NCBI GenBank assembly: GCA_035573435.1
Contig: DATMZR010000013.1
Location: 44,204 to 108,203 of the forward strand
From: Solirubrobacterales bacterium
GTDB lineage: Bacteria; Actinomycetota; Thermoleophilia; Solirubrobacterales; 70-9
Length of the DNA stretch: 64,000 bases
Direction of reading: 5' to 3'
Below the pieces are notes generated by a model that worked only from the letters and a program-made list of their open reading frames with translations, searched no databases and was not told where the DNA came from. A program made the translations under genes and the position numbers. Shown here in pieces: positions 45,550 to 53,501 of this stretch; the stretch's first letter is position 1; every line of letters starts with the position of its first letter.

Positions 45550-46440
45550 ATGCGTCGCGGACGTCGCCCTCATCGGGCCCACACGGAGCGCTTCGCGGGC
45601 CTGCGGAGCCGCTCAGCCGTCGTTCTCGCGCTGGCGACGGTCGGCGTGCTGTCTGTAACGGGCGTCGCCCTGGCGACGGGTTCGAGCGTCAACTTCTCGT
45701 TCGCGCCGAGCAATCCCGGGAGCGCGGTCAAGTCCGGCCGGCTCTCTTTTGGTACTCACACGAACTACACGGGCGCCGCGCACGTGATGAATCGGATCCA
45801 GCTCCGTCTCGACGACGACTTCAACTTCAACCCGGATTCGTTCCCGAAGTGCGACCCGGCTGACCTCTCAGGGAACACAACCATCCAGCAGGCGCTGGAG
45901 GCGTGCGGGCCCGCCGCCGGGGCCGCCAACAACGCGTGGCTATGGCCCGCGACCGCGAACTTCACCAACGGGCAGGCGACATTCAGCCTCGCCGGCCAGA
46001 CTCCCACCGCCTGCGTTTTGGTGTTCAACGGCTCTGGCGATACCTCCGAGGTCCTGCTGTTCATCCGGATGAAGATCGACCAGATGGCCGGCCCGATGGA
46101 CTGCGGCGGCCCGACGACCAACACGGACGGAGACCAAAGCTTCGTGATCCAGGGCGACCTGTCGGCCAACCCGGACATCGGTGCTGACTTCACCGATCCC
46201 GACGGCTGCTCGGCGCCAGACCCCCGACGGGGTTGTCAGATCGACCTCAATGGCGTCTCCGACGGGCCCATCCGGCTCGTACATCTCAACGCCTCGATCA
46301 GCCGCGGCAGCTACGTCCGCGCCCGCTGTATCGATCCGCCCGCGGGCAACCGCCAGTGGAACCTGCAGACACTGTTCACCTGGACGGCCCCATCCGGCAC
46401 GAAGACGCAGACGGTGAACGACTCGCAAACCTGCACCTAG
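45550..46440 (+). CDS. Exported protein of unknown function
   Basis: About 296 residues from ATG 45550 (or 305 from GTG 45523). A basic N-terminus is followed by a hydrophobic signal (SAVVLALATVGVLSVTGVALA). The mature part is rich in Asn, Thr, Gly and Phe, with eight cysteines that could form disulfides (for example in SFPKCDPADL, QALEACGPA, GPMDCGG, PDGCSAPD, RRGCQID, RARCIDPP) and looks like a beta-rich secreted domain. No family was recognised. It stands alone between the sulfatase and an NTF2-like gene. Confidence 0.7.
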   Translation: MRRGRRPHRAHTERFAGLRSRSAVVLALATVGVLSVTGVALATGSSVNFSFAPSNPGSAVKSGRLSFGTHTNYTGAAHVMNRIQLRLDDDFNFNPDSFPKCDPADLSGNTTIQQALEACGPAAGAANNAWLWPATANFTNGQATFSLAGQTPTACVLVFNGSGDTSEVLLFIRMKIDQMAGPMDCGGPTTNTDGDQSFVIQGDLSANPDIGADFTDPDGCSAPDPRRGCQIDLNGVSDGPIRLVHLNASISRGSYVRARCIDPPAGNRQWNLQTLFTWTAPSGTKTQTVNDSQTCT

Positions 46441-46461
46441 CGCGCTCCTAAACTCGCGCGA

Positions 46462-46467
46462 GATACT
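46462..46467 (+). promoter_or_regulatory. -10 box GATACT of NTF2-like gene at 46477
   Basis: GATACT, nine bases (GCGCGGACG), then ATG; eight of these nine bases match the copy before 36509. Confidence 0.5.
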
Positions 46468-46476
46468 GCGCGGACG

Positions 46477-47043
46477 ATGTCGCAGGAGAACCTGGAGATC
46501 ATCCGCCGACCTCTCCGAGTCCGGGAAGTGTCCACTCGAACACTCGATCAGCGGTTCTTGCTGCGGTTTCCCCGATTGACCGCTGCGTACGTTCGCCTGG
46601 TCGGAAGGCTCTCTGCCAGTTCGCGTCTGCGCCAAGCAGCCATCGGGCGAGGCGTACGGGTTGGGCTCGAGGCCTACAACCGCCGCGATCTGGAGGCCGC
46701 GTTCATCGGCTGGGACCCGGGATTTGAGCTTCATCCGGGCCGCCGGTGGGTGGAGGACGGCCTGGTGGAACCCTGCTATCGCGGCGTGGAAGGCTTTCGC
46801 AGATACGCCGAGGCTGCGGACACGATCGCGGGCGGAAAGCTGTACCTGAGGCAGGTGGAACTCATCGATTTCGGCGGGCGGCTTTTGATTCTCGCGGATG
46901 CCCCGACGCATCCGCAGGCCAGCGATGCCCCTCCTTCCGACCCGTTCGCAATCCATGCAGAATTGGAGGGTGGCCGGGTGATCCGAGCACAGGAGTACTT
47001 CGATCACCCTGAGGCCCTCGAAGCCGCCGGCCTGCGGGAGTAG
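46477..47043 (+). CDS. NTF2/SnoaL-like protein, family copy C (long form)
   Basis: 188 residues, starting MSQENLEIIRRPLRV and ending ALEAAGLRE. It differs from the other copies by an insertion of about 45 residues (FLLRFPRLTAAYVRLVGRLS...) between the conserved head and the NTF2 core, which begins near GVRVGLEAYNRRDLEAAF. The core shows the fold's helix, strand and YRGVEGFRRYAE features. Function is unknown. The extra segment may be a recombination join of two different cores. Confidence 0.8.
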   Translation: MSQENLEIIRRPLRVREVSTRTLDQRFLLRFPRLTAAYVRLVGRLSASSRLRQAAIGRGVRVGLEAYNRRDLEAAFIGWDPGFELHPGRRWVEDGLVEPCYRGVEGFRRYAEAADTIAGGKLYLRQVELIDFGGRLLILADAPTHPQASDAPPSDPFAIHAELEGGRVIRAQEYFDHPEALEAAGLRE

Positions 47044-47045
47044 CG

Positions 47046-47075
47046 ATGTCGCAGGAGAGCCCAGGGTCTACTCGC
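47046..47075 (+). pseudogene. Relic of an NTF2-like gene (head only)
   Basis: ATGTCGCAGGAGA repeats the first codons of the family (MSQE), two bases after the previous family stop. The following sequence no longer codes for an NTF2 core. With the tail relic at 37694, this shows repeated loss of family members. Confidence 0.5.
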
Positions 47076-47149
47076 CGTGGGGCGTCTCGGCGGCCCGGTT
47101 CCACGGTGGACCGGCTAATTCGCGTCTGGTGGCCCAGGATGGCGACTGC

Positions 47150-47404
47150 TCAATTCGAAGGGGGATTCGAAGATGGTGGGTCGCCAATGACCTCTCCTAC
47201 TCTCACGAGTCCCTCGGATACTCCAGAGATACGCTCATGGGCCAGGTCAATGGAAGCCTTCAGCTCCTGTGCGAACTCGAGCAATCGCTGCTGCACTTTG
47301 GCTTGAGCGGCCAATCGCTCCTCGATCATTCCGATCTCGCCCATGATGGTCGTTCGAGATTGCCTGGGTGCCTCGTTCGTGGGGGACGCCGTTGCTGTTG
47401 CCAT
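47150..47404 (-). CDS. Small helical protein of unknown function
   Basis: 84 residues with a good ribosome-binding site (GAGGGAG, about five bases before the ATG). Residues about 20-65 (IMGEIGMIEERLAAQAKVQQ continuing through LLEFAQELKASIDLAHERI) form a likely amphipathic coiled coil, flanked by disordered Ser/Pro-rich ends. No family was recognised. It lies on the opposite strand within the accessory region. Confidence 0.55.
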   Translation of the reverse strand: MATATASPTNEAPRQSRTTIMGEIGMIEERLAAQAKVQQRLLEFAQELKASIDLAHERISGVSEGLVRVGEVIGDPPSSNPPSN

Positions 47405-47574
47405 GCCTACTCCCTCTCTTCGGTTGGTTTGAACTTGCCCGCCCGTTACCCCGTTCGGTGACGTTTCACACGGCAGCGCTGCCCTGCTAATGCTCGTGAG
47501 TAAGGATCTATTCGATCGGATGCGCTCGCTGGGGGCATGAGGCCGCCGGGGCTTCTCGGCGACATCCAGCGCCC

Positions 47575-47865
47575 ATGACCTTCGACGAGGCCGGCGGCGA
47601 TCAGCCTTCGCTGTATAAGTGGCTCGTGGTTTCGACCTGGGAGCCTCGCCTCAGCGCACGGGCCAACGCCAACGAGCGGAGGGTCGGGAAGATTATCGCG
47701 GCACTTGCCCAGAAGCGAGCCATCCGACTCACTGAGCCGAACGCGTGGCGAGTCGATATGGGACTCGATCCCACCGACGAATGGGCCACGGCTCAACAGG
47801 CCCTGGTGCAGGACTTGCGCTCCATCGACGAGGACTGGCACAAGCTCCTTCGCATCGAGGTCTAA
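47575..47865 (+). CDS. Hypothetical protein
   Basis: 96 residues starting MTFDEAGGDQ. It is rich in Trp, Leu and Arg and mostly helical (NANERRVGKIIAALAQKRAI, WATAQQALVQDLRSIDEDWH). Codon use is plausible for the genome, but there is no strong ribosome-binding site. The start resembles the fragment at 38159. An inverted repeat TCCCCAGCG/CGCTGGGGA (47883-47938) follows it. Confidence 0.5.
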   Translation: MTFDEAGGDQPSLYKWLVVSTWEPRLSARANANERRVGKIIAALAQKRAIRLTEPNAWRVDMGLDPTDEWATAQQALVQDLRSIDEDWHKLLRIEV

Positions 47866-47882
47866 GCGCGATAGCGTCCCGC

Positions 47883-47938
47883 TCCCCAGCGTGGCGACGC
47901 TGCCGGGGGCTTCATGGGATGGCGCGTTGCGCTGGGGA
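47883..47938 (+). repeat. Inverted repeat after the hypothetical gene
   Basis: TCCCCAGCG (47883-47891) and CGCTGGGGA (47930-47938) are a perfect 9-bp pair 38 bases apart. A competing inner stem CAGCG-TGGCGA-CGCTG is also possible. There is no T-run. It may end transcripts in a factor-dependent way. Confidence 0.35.
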
Positions 47939-47977
47939 CCTAGCCCAATACCGCTGAACACGGTAAAGCGCGGTGAA

Positions 47978-48388
47978 TCAGGCAGTCTGAGTGGCGGATG
48001 ACTTCACAGCGGAGGTCGCCGCTGCAGTGTCCGGGAGCATCTGGGCGTGGGTGACTTTGCCGTCTTCTGGGCGGACGGCGTAGAGCATCGCGAAGCGTTG
48101 ATCCACCTCGGCACCGCTTCGCCTGCCCTTCCCCCATAGGCGCAGATCGACGATGTAGCGCCCGTCGCCGGCATCGAGTAGCTCAACCGGGTCCATGCGA
48201 AGCCCGGCCCAGGTTTCCCGCATCTCATGCCAACAACGAAGCAGGTTCTCGTGGCCTCGTACGGGCGCGATATCGGTGAAGACGGCAGAAATGTCGAACA
48301 CCGCGTCCTCCGCGTACGGCTCCAGCATGAGGTCGAACTCGCCTCGGTTCCAGCACTCGAATCGCTCTTCGAGCCGCAATCGATCCAC
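47978..48388 (-). CDS. NTF2/SnoaL-like protein, divergent copy D
   Basis: 136 residues, MDRLRLEERFECWNRGEFDL onward. The N-terminal helix, EPYAEDAVFDISAVF strand and RGHENLLRCWHEM helix are those of the NTF2 fold. It lacks both the MSQEN head and the ALEAAGL tail and stands on the opposite strand. It is therefore a separate lineage, not one of the recent duplicates. Confidence 0.72.
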   Translation of the reverse strand: MDRLRLEERFECWNRGEFDLMLEPYAEDAVFDISAVFTDIAPVRGHENLLRCWHEMRETWAGLRMDPVELLDAGDGRYIVDLRLWGKGRRSGAEVDQRFAMLYAVRPEDGKVTHAQMLPDTAAATSAVKSSATQTA

Positions 48389-48468
48389 GACATCGGGGGA
48401 AACGCGCTGAACGATGCCGTCAGCCTACCTCCGTTGGCCGAACCTGATGCCGAGCAACCCCAAAACGA

Positions 48469-48474
48469 GATACT
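48469..48474 (+). promoter_or_regulatory. -10 box GATACT of NTF2-like gene at 48484
   Basis: GATACT, nine bases (GAGCGGGCG), then ATG. This is the third copy of the same leaderless promoter before an NTF2-like gene. Confidence 0.5.
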
Positions 48475-48483
48475 GAGCGGGCG

Positions 48484-48915
48484 ATGTCGCAGGAGAACGT
48501 TGAGGTCGTGCGGCGTTCGGTCGAAGCGTGGAACCAGCGCGACCTGACGACGTTGCTTGCCTTGTGGCGCTCCGACGCGGAAATTGACTGGTCACGTGCC
48601 CGAGGACCACTCAAGGGTGTCTATCGGGGTCATAGTGAGCTCGAGGCCTTCTGGGACGAGTTCTGGTCGACGTTCGATGATGTCCAACTCCAGACCTACG
48701 GCTGGGCGGAGGCGGGTTCCGAGGTCGTGTACTCGAACACCTCCCACAGTCGGGGGCGCCAGGGAATCGAAGTGATTGCGAGGAGCACGTTCGTGAGCAC
48801 GGTCGAGAGCGGGCAGATCACTCGCCTTCGGATGTTCCAAGAGCGAGCTGAAGCCCTCGAAGCCGCCGGGCTCGGGGAGCCATTGGACGAGGGCGAAGGC
48901 AGGCCCGTCGAATAG
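48484..48915 (+). CDS. NTF2/SnoaL-like protein, family copy E
   Basis: 143 residues, MSQENVEVVRRSVEAWNQRD at the head. The core follows the fold (LLALWRSDAEIDWSRARGPL, YRGHSELEAFWDEFWSTFDD). The family tail ALEAAGLGE is present but extended by about nine residues (PLDEGEGRPVE) because the usual stop has been lost. Function is unknown; such proteins often bind small hydrophobic ligands. A small stem (ACCCG/CGGGT, 48921-48934) follows the stop. Confidence 0.82.
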   Translation: MSQENVEVVRRSVEAWNQRDLTTLLALWRSDAEIDWSRARGPLKGVYRGHSELEAFWDEFWSTFDDVQLQTYGWAEAGSEVVYSNTSHSRGRQGIEVIARSTFVSTVESGQITRLRMFQERAEALEAAGLGEPLDEGEGRPVE

Positions 48916-49117
48916 CGTCTACCCGCGTTCGGGTAAGCAGGCTGGACAGCGCGGCCTCGATGGAGGAGCATCAGCTTGGAGGGGCGATGGCTCCGTTTCG
49001 GGATGGCCTCGCCGTATGGAGGAGAGGCACGGCGGAGCGTCGCCCTTCCTGTGTCTTGAGCGTGAACGACAGTGGGCGCTTGGCGACGGGGACTTGTCTC
49101 CGTGCCTGACGCATACG

Positions 49118-49615
49118 ATGCGTGGTGTGGCCAACTTCCGGATCTGGGCGCCGTGGCGCCTCCCTTACGTGAGGGACGCCTCGAAGGACACGGAATCGGA
49201 GTGCATCTTCTGCACCAAGCCGGCCGAGAACGATGACCAGGCGAACCTGATCGTCGCCCGCGGCGAGCGGTGCTTCGTGATCCTCAACCTGTTCCCGTAC
49301 ACGAACGGCCACCTGATGGTTGCCCCCTACGAGCACCTGCCCACCCTGCAGGAGCTGGACCCCGACACGGTCGCCGAGATGATGGCGCTGACGCAGCGCG
49401 CGATGGCCGCGCTAGACGGGAAGTACGAGCCGCACGGCTACAACGTCGGCGTCAACCAGGGCCGAGTTGCAGGCGCCGGATACGAGGGACACATCCACCT
49501 GCACGTCGTCCCCCGGTGGGCCGGCGACACGAACTACATGCCCGTGCTCGCCGATACGCGCGTCATGCCCCAATCGCTCGAACAGAGTTACGAGGCGCTG
49601 AAGGGCGCGTTTTGA
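49118..49615 (+). CDS. HIT-family hydrolase (AP4A phosphorylase/hydrolase-like)
   Basis: About 165 residues. CIFCTKPAENDD at the N-terminal end supplies a CxxC zinc pair, the middle has LNLFPYTNGHLMVAPYEH, and the catalytic HIT motif is HIHLHVVPRW. Actinobacterial members act on diadenosine polyphosphates. The start may be ATG 49118 or GTG 49127; the palindrome ACGCAT-ACG-ATGCGT (49109-49123) overlaps it, and a TACGAT box seven bases before the GTG would make the message leaderless. It overlaps the next gene (TTGA). Confidence 0.88.
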   Translation: MRGVANFRIWAPWRLPYVRDASKDTESECIFCTKPAENDDQANLIVARGERCFVILNLFPYTNGHLMVAPYEHLPTLQELDPDTVAEMMALTQRAMAALDGKYEPHGYNVGVNQGRVAGAGYEGHIHLHVVPRWAGDTNYMPVLADTRVMPQSLEQSYEALKGAF

Positions 49616-51006
49616 GCCCTGGCGACACGCGGCCCGGCGCCACCGTACCGCCCGGCATCTTCAAGGCGTACGACATTCGAGGTCTCTACGGCGAGGAGAT
49701 CGACGGCGACACCGCCTGGCTGGTCGGCCGCGCCTTCGCCCGGGTGCTCGCGGGCCTGCGCGCGAAGGAGCCCAGTGAGCTTCGAATTGGGTTGGGTCGC
49801 GACATGCGGGTCGAGGCGCCGGAGATGGCCCGGCGGGTGCGCGACGGCCTGGTCGCGGAGGGCTGCGCGGTCCTCGATGCGGGAATGATCGCCACCGAGA
49901 TGCTCTATGAGCTGGTCGGCGCCCGCGAGCTCGACGGCGGCGCCATGGTCACGGCCTCGCACAACCCGAAGGCCTACGCCGGCATCAAGCTTGTCCGCGA
50001 AGGCGCACTGGCCCTCTCGGGCGACGCGGGGATCGGCGACGTGCGCGCCGCAATCGAGGCCGGCCTCCCGGACCCCCCGGGTGGCGGGTCGGTGGAGGCT
50101 GTGGACGTGTATGACGACTTTCACCGCCGGGCGCTGGGTTTCATCGACCCTAGCCGCGTCCAGCCGTTGCGCGTAGTGGTGGACGGCGGCAACGGAATGG
50201 CGGGGCCGATGGTCGGCCCCCTGCTCGAGCGCCTCGGCCTCGATCTCGTGACCACTTACTGGGTCCCCGACGGCGAGTTTCCGGACCACGAGCCGAATCC
50301 GCTTCTGGCCGAGAACCGCCGGTTCATCATCGACAAGGTGGTCGAGAAGCGGGCGAACCTGGGGATCGCCTGGGATGGTGATGCTGATCGCTGTTTCTTC
50401 ATCGACGATCGCGGGGAGTTCGTGGACGGCGACTTCCTGACGGCTTTGCTGGCCAAGCGGATCCTCGCCAAGGACCCGGGTGCAACCATCCTCTACGACG
50501 TTCGCGCCAGCCGAGCAGTCGCCGAGACGGTGCGCGAAGGCGGCGGCAGCTCGTACGTTAACCGCGTCGGACACGCGTTCTTCAAGAGCGCCATGCGCGA
50601 ACGCGCCGCCGCCTTCGGCGGCGAGGTCTCCGGCCACTACTACTTTCGCGACTTCTGGTGCGCCGACTCGGGAACCATCCCGGCGCTCCTTGTGCTCGAG
50701 CTGCTGTCGGTCGAGACCGGGACACTGTCGGAGTTGGTGAGCGCCTTTCGCGAGCGATATTTCATCTCAGGAGAAATCAACTCCGAGGTCGATGACCAGG
50801 GCGCCAAGATGCAAGAGCTGGCGGGCCGATATGCGGACGGCGAGGTCTCGTGCCTCGACGGCGTTTCGGTCGACTACCCGGATTGGCACTTCAACGTGCG
50901 CCCGTCGAACACGGAGCCGCTCTTGCGGCTCAACCTCGAGTCTTTGGTCTCACGCGACGACATGGAGCGACGGCGAGATGAGGTGCTTGCCCTGATCCAG
51001 TCGTGA
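49612..51006 (+). CDS. manB: Phosphomannomutase/phosphoglucomutase
   Basis: 464 residues from a TTG overlapping the HIT stop. IFKAYDIRGLYGEEID is the N-terminal signature, TASHNPKAYAGIKL carries the phosphoserine, DGDADRCFFIDDRG binds Mg2+, GGEVSGHYYF is the sugar loop and RPSNTEPLLRLNLES the phosphate-binding loop. It interconverts hexose 1- and 6-phosphates for glycan precursors. Man versus Glc preference cannot be read. It overlaps the next gene by 4 bases. Confidence 0.92.
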   Translation: MSPGDTRPGATVPPGIFKAYDIRGLYGEEIDGDTAWLVGRAFARVLAGLRAKEPSELRIGLGRDMRVEAPEMARRVRDGLVAEGCAVLDAGMIATEMLYELVGARELDGGAMVTASHNPKAYAGIKLVREGALALSGDAGIGDVRAAIEAGLPDPPGGGSVEAVDVYDDFHRRALGFIDPSRVQPLRVVVDGGNGMAGPMVGPLLERLGLDLVTTYWVPDGEFPDHEPNPLLAENRRFIIDKVVEKRANLGIAWDGDADRCFFIDDRGEFVDGDFLTALLAKRILAKDPGATILYDVRASRAVAETVREGGGSSYVNRVGHAFFKSAMRERAAAFGGEVSGHYYFRDFWCADSGTIPALLVLELLSVETGTLSELVSAFRERYFISGEINSEVDDQGAKMQELAGRYADGEVSCLDGVSVDYPDWHFNVRPSNTEPLLRLNLESLVSRDDMERRRDEVLALIQS

Positions 51007-52001
51007 CGCCGGAAGAAGCCCTCGATCAGGCTACGGAGGCCGGTATTCACCGGCTGCAGATTCCGACCCCGTTCGCCGTGGGTCGGGTCAACTGCTATCT
51101 GATCGAGGACCGGCCGCTGACCCTGGTGGACACGGGGCCGAACTCGGGCAAATCGCTGGACGAGCTCGAGCGCCAGCTCTCGGCCCTGGGGCGCTCGCTC
51201 GAGGAGATCGAGCTGGTCGTGCTCACCCACCAGCACATCGACCACCTGGGATTGGTCGAGATCATCTCCTCGCGCTCGGGGGCAGAGGTGGCGGCGATCG
51301 ACGTCGTCGTTCCGTTCCTGGAGAACTTCGGTGACGACGTGGAGCTCGAGGACCAGTTCGCGGCCTCGCTGATGCTCCGGCATGGGATCCCCGAAGACGT
51401 GGTCACGGCCCTCCGCTCGGTATCGCGCAGTTTCCGTGCCTGGGGCGCTCGCGCCAAGGTGACGCGGCCCCTCCACGACGCGGAGGAGCTTCGTCTCCAC
51501 GATCGGGCTCTCGAGGTTCAGCACCGGCCGGGTCACAGCCCGTCCGACACCTTGTTCTGGGACTCCGAGCGAAGGATCCTGCTCTGCGCCGACCACCTGA
51601 TCGCCCACATCTCCTCGAACCCGCTCATCTCCCGTCCCCTTGACGGCTCGAAGGAGCGTCCGCGCGCGCTGATGATGTACCTCGAGTCGCTCCGCCGCAC
51701 GAGGGAGCTCCCGGCCCAGATCGTTCTCCCCGGACACGGCGAGCCGATCGTCGACCATCGGGCGCTGATCGACGAGCGCTTCGCGCTCCACCGTCGCCGG
51801 GCGGATCGGATCCTTGGCCTGATCAGCGAGCATCCTCGCACGGCCTACGAGATCGCTCAGGAGCTATGGGGCAACGTAGCGGTCACCCAGGCCTTCCTGA
51901 CCCTCTCGGAGGTACTCGGCCACCTCGACCTGCTGATCGACGACGGACGCGCTCGAGAGACCCAGGACGGCGATTTGGTTCGCTTCGGAGGGCTCGAGTA
52001 A
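51003..52001 (+). CDS. Metallo-beta-lactamase-fold hydrolase
   Basis: 332 residues from GTG. The motif HQHIDHLG near 79-86 binds the metals, with further ligands in HRPGHSPSD and LPGHGEP. Residues about 255-325 form a C-terminal winged-helix-like domain (AYEIAQELWGNVAVTQAFLT) typical of LACTB2-type or 'MBL fold with C-terminal HTH' proteins. Substrate unknown; glyoxalase II-like or RNA hydrolase activities are possible. It belongs to the manB operon. Confidence 0.82.
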   Translation: MTPEEALDQATEAGIHRLQIPTPFAVGRVNCYLIEDRPLTLVDTGPNSGKSLDELERQLSALGRSLEEIELVVLTHQHIDHLGLVEIISSRSGAEVAAIDVVVPFLENFGDDVELEDQFAASLMLRHGIPEDVVTALRSVSRSFRAWGARAKVTRPLHDAEELRLHDRALEVQHRPGHSPSDTLFWDSERRILLCADHLIAHISSNPLISRPLDGSKERPRALMMYLESLRRTRELPAQIVLPGHGEPIVDHRALIDERFALHRRRADRILGLISEHPRTAYEIAQELWGNVAVTQAFLTLSEVLGHLDLLIDDGRARETQDGDLVRFGGLE

Positions 52002-52026
52002 CTTGCCGGCGGAGGAACGCCCGAGA

Positions 52027-53046
52027 GTGCCCGCCGACTCCATCACGATCGAGGCTCCGCCGCGCACCGAGTCGTCCGCGAATGGACACGGATCAGCCGA
52101 GCGCGCCCGCAAGAAGCGGATGCTGATCATCGTCAACCCCTACGCCACCACGGTTTCGGACCGGCTGAAGAACCTGGTCGTATACGCGCTTCAGGGACGC
52201 TACGACGTCGAGGCGGTGACCACCGAGGCACAGCACCACGCAATCGAGATCGGCCGCGAGGCCAGAGAGGGCGGATACGACCTCGTGGTCGCGTTCGGCG
52301 GGGACGGGACGCTGAACGAGGTCGCCAACGGCCTCGCCGGCACCGACGTGCCCGTGTCGGTGCTGCCCGGCGGCTCGACCAACGTGGTCTGTCGCACGCT
52401 GGGCATCCCCAACGATGTCGTCGATGCCACGGAGCATCTGCTTGGCCTCGCCGACGACTTCCGCCCTCGCAAGATCGACCTCGGGCTCGCGAGCGGTCGC
52501 CATTTCGTCTTCGCCTGCGGAGCCGGGCTCGACGCGACAGCCGCCAAGCGGGTGGATTCCAGCCCTCGGCTGAAGGCCCGCGGTGGACGCTGGTTCTATA
52601 CCTGGGCGGCCATCTCCGGCTTCTACATGCACTACCTTCGCGACCCGATTCGGATGCGCCTGGAGGCCAACGGCAACTCGGCCGAGGGGGTGACCGCGAT
52701 CGTCCAGAACTCCGATCCGTTCACCTACTTCGGCAGCCAGCCCTTGCGGATCTGTGAGGGCGCCGCGCTCGACAACGGCACCCTGTCGGCCGCCATGCTG
52801 GGCCGCGCCGTTCAGCGCGACATGCCGACGATCGCCGCCCGGGTGCTGCTCGACGGCCTTCGCGCAACGGCGCACCGCCGGATCGAGCATTACGAGGGCA
52901 TCGCCGGAGGCCGGATCGAGTCGGTCTCGCACGACGCCCAGGGCAGCCCTCGCGCCTTCCCGGTCCAGGTGGACGGGGACTACATCGGCGATCGGGCTGA
53001 GCTCGAGATCGGCATCGAGCCAGGCGCCCTGACGATCGTCGCCTGA
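52027..53046 (+). CDS. Diacylglycerol kinase-family lipid kinase
   Basis: 339 residues from the GTG at 52027, chosen because GGAGGA lies ten bases upstream (a TTG at 52003 is the alternative). LIIVNPYATTVSDRLKNLV, VVAFGGDGTLNEVANGLAG (the GGDGT nucleotide-binding motif) and LPGGSTNVVCRTLG define the DAGK catalytic domain, and the C-terminal beta domain follows. It probably phosphorylates diacylglycerol, sphingoid base or phosphatidylinositol-type lipids. Confidence 0.88.
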   Translation: MPADSITIEAPPRTESSANGHGSAERARKKRMLIIVNPYATTVSDRLKNLVVYALQGRYDVEAVTTEAQHHAIEIGREAREGGYDLVVAFGGDGTLNEVANGLAGTDVPVSVLPGGSTNVVCRTLGIPNDVVDATEHLLGLADDFRPRKIDLGLASGRHFVFACGAGLDATAAKRVDSSPRLKARGGRWFYTWAAISGFYMHYLRDPIRMRLEANGNSAEGVTAIVQNSDPFTYFGSQPLRICEGAALDNGTLSAAMLGRAVQRDMPTIAARVLLDGLRATAHRRIEHYEGIAGGRIESVSHDAQGSPRAFPVQVDGDYIGDRAELEIGIEPGALTIVA

Positions 53047-53056
53047 GTCGCGGCCC

Positions 53057-53485
53057 GTGACCGACGGCTGCCGCTTCTGCACGATCGTCAACGGCGGCGA
53101 GCCAACCCACGTCGTCTTCGAAGACGAGCGCTCCCTTGCCTTCCTCGACCACCGGCCGCTGTTTCCGGGTCACTCACTGCTCGTCCCGCGCGAGCATCAC
53201 GAGACGATCTGGGATTTGCCCGACGACCTGCTCGGCCCTCTGTTCGCGAATGCCCGCCTGCTGTCGGCTGCCATCCGCTCGGCGATGGATGCCCAGGGCG
53301 CGTTCATCGCCCTCAACAACATCGTCAGCCAAAGCGTCCCCCACCTCCACGTGCACCTGGTGCCACGAAACCGCAAGGACGGGTTACGCGGGTTCTTCTG
53401 GCCGCGCCACAAGTACGAGAGCGAGGAGCACGCGCTCCGGACCGCTGAGGCGATTCGCGCGGCGGTGCGAGAGCCGGGCGGCTGA
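53057..53485 (+). CDS. HIT-family protein
   Basis: 142 residues from GTG at 53057, 10 bases after the kinase gene. CRFCTIVNGGEPTHVVFED is the N-terminal zinc-less HIT start, FPGHSLLVPREHHETIWDL is the middle, and HLHVHLVPRNRKDG is the catalytic triad. This is a HinT-like nucleotide hydrolase, not a close copy of the HIT protein at 49118. It is the last plus-strand gene and is convergent with rel. Confidence 0.9.
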   Translation: MTDGCRFCTIVNGGEPTHVVFEDERSLAFLDHRPLFPGHSLLVPREHHETIWDLPDDLLGPLFANARLLSAAIRSAMDAQGAFIALNNIVSQSVPHLHVHLVPRNRKDGLRGFFWPRHKYESEEHALRTAEAIRAAVREPGG

Positions 53486-53501
53486 CCTGGACGCCTGAAA
53501 G

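Noticed and set aside
49270..49611. N-terminal extension of the phosphohexomutase
   Set aside because: This part reads through the HIT gene in another frame and has no family similarity; the TTG at 49612 fits the mutase start.
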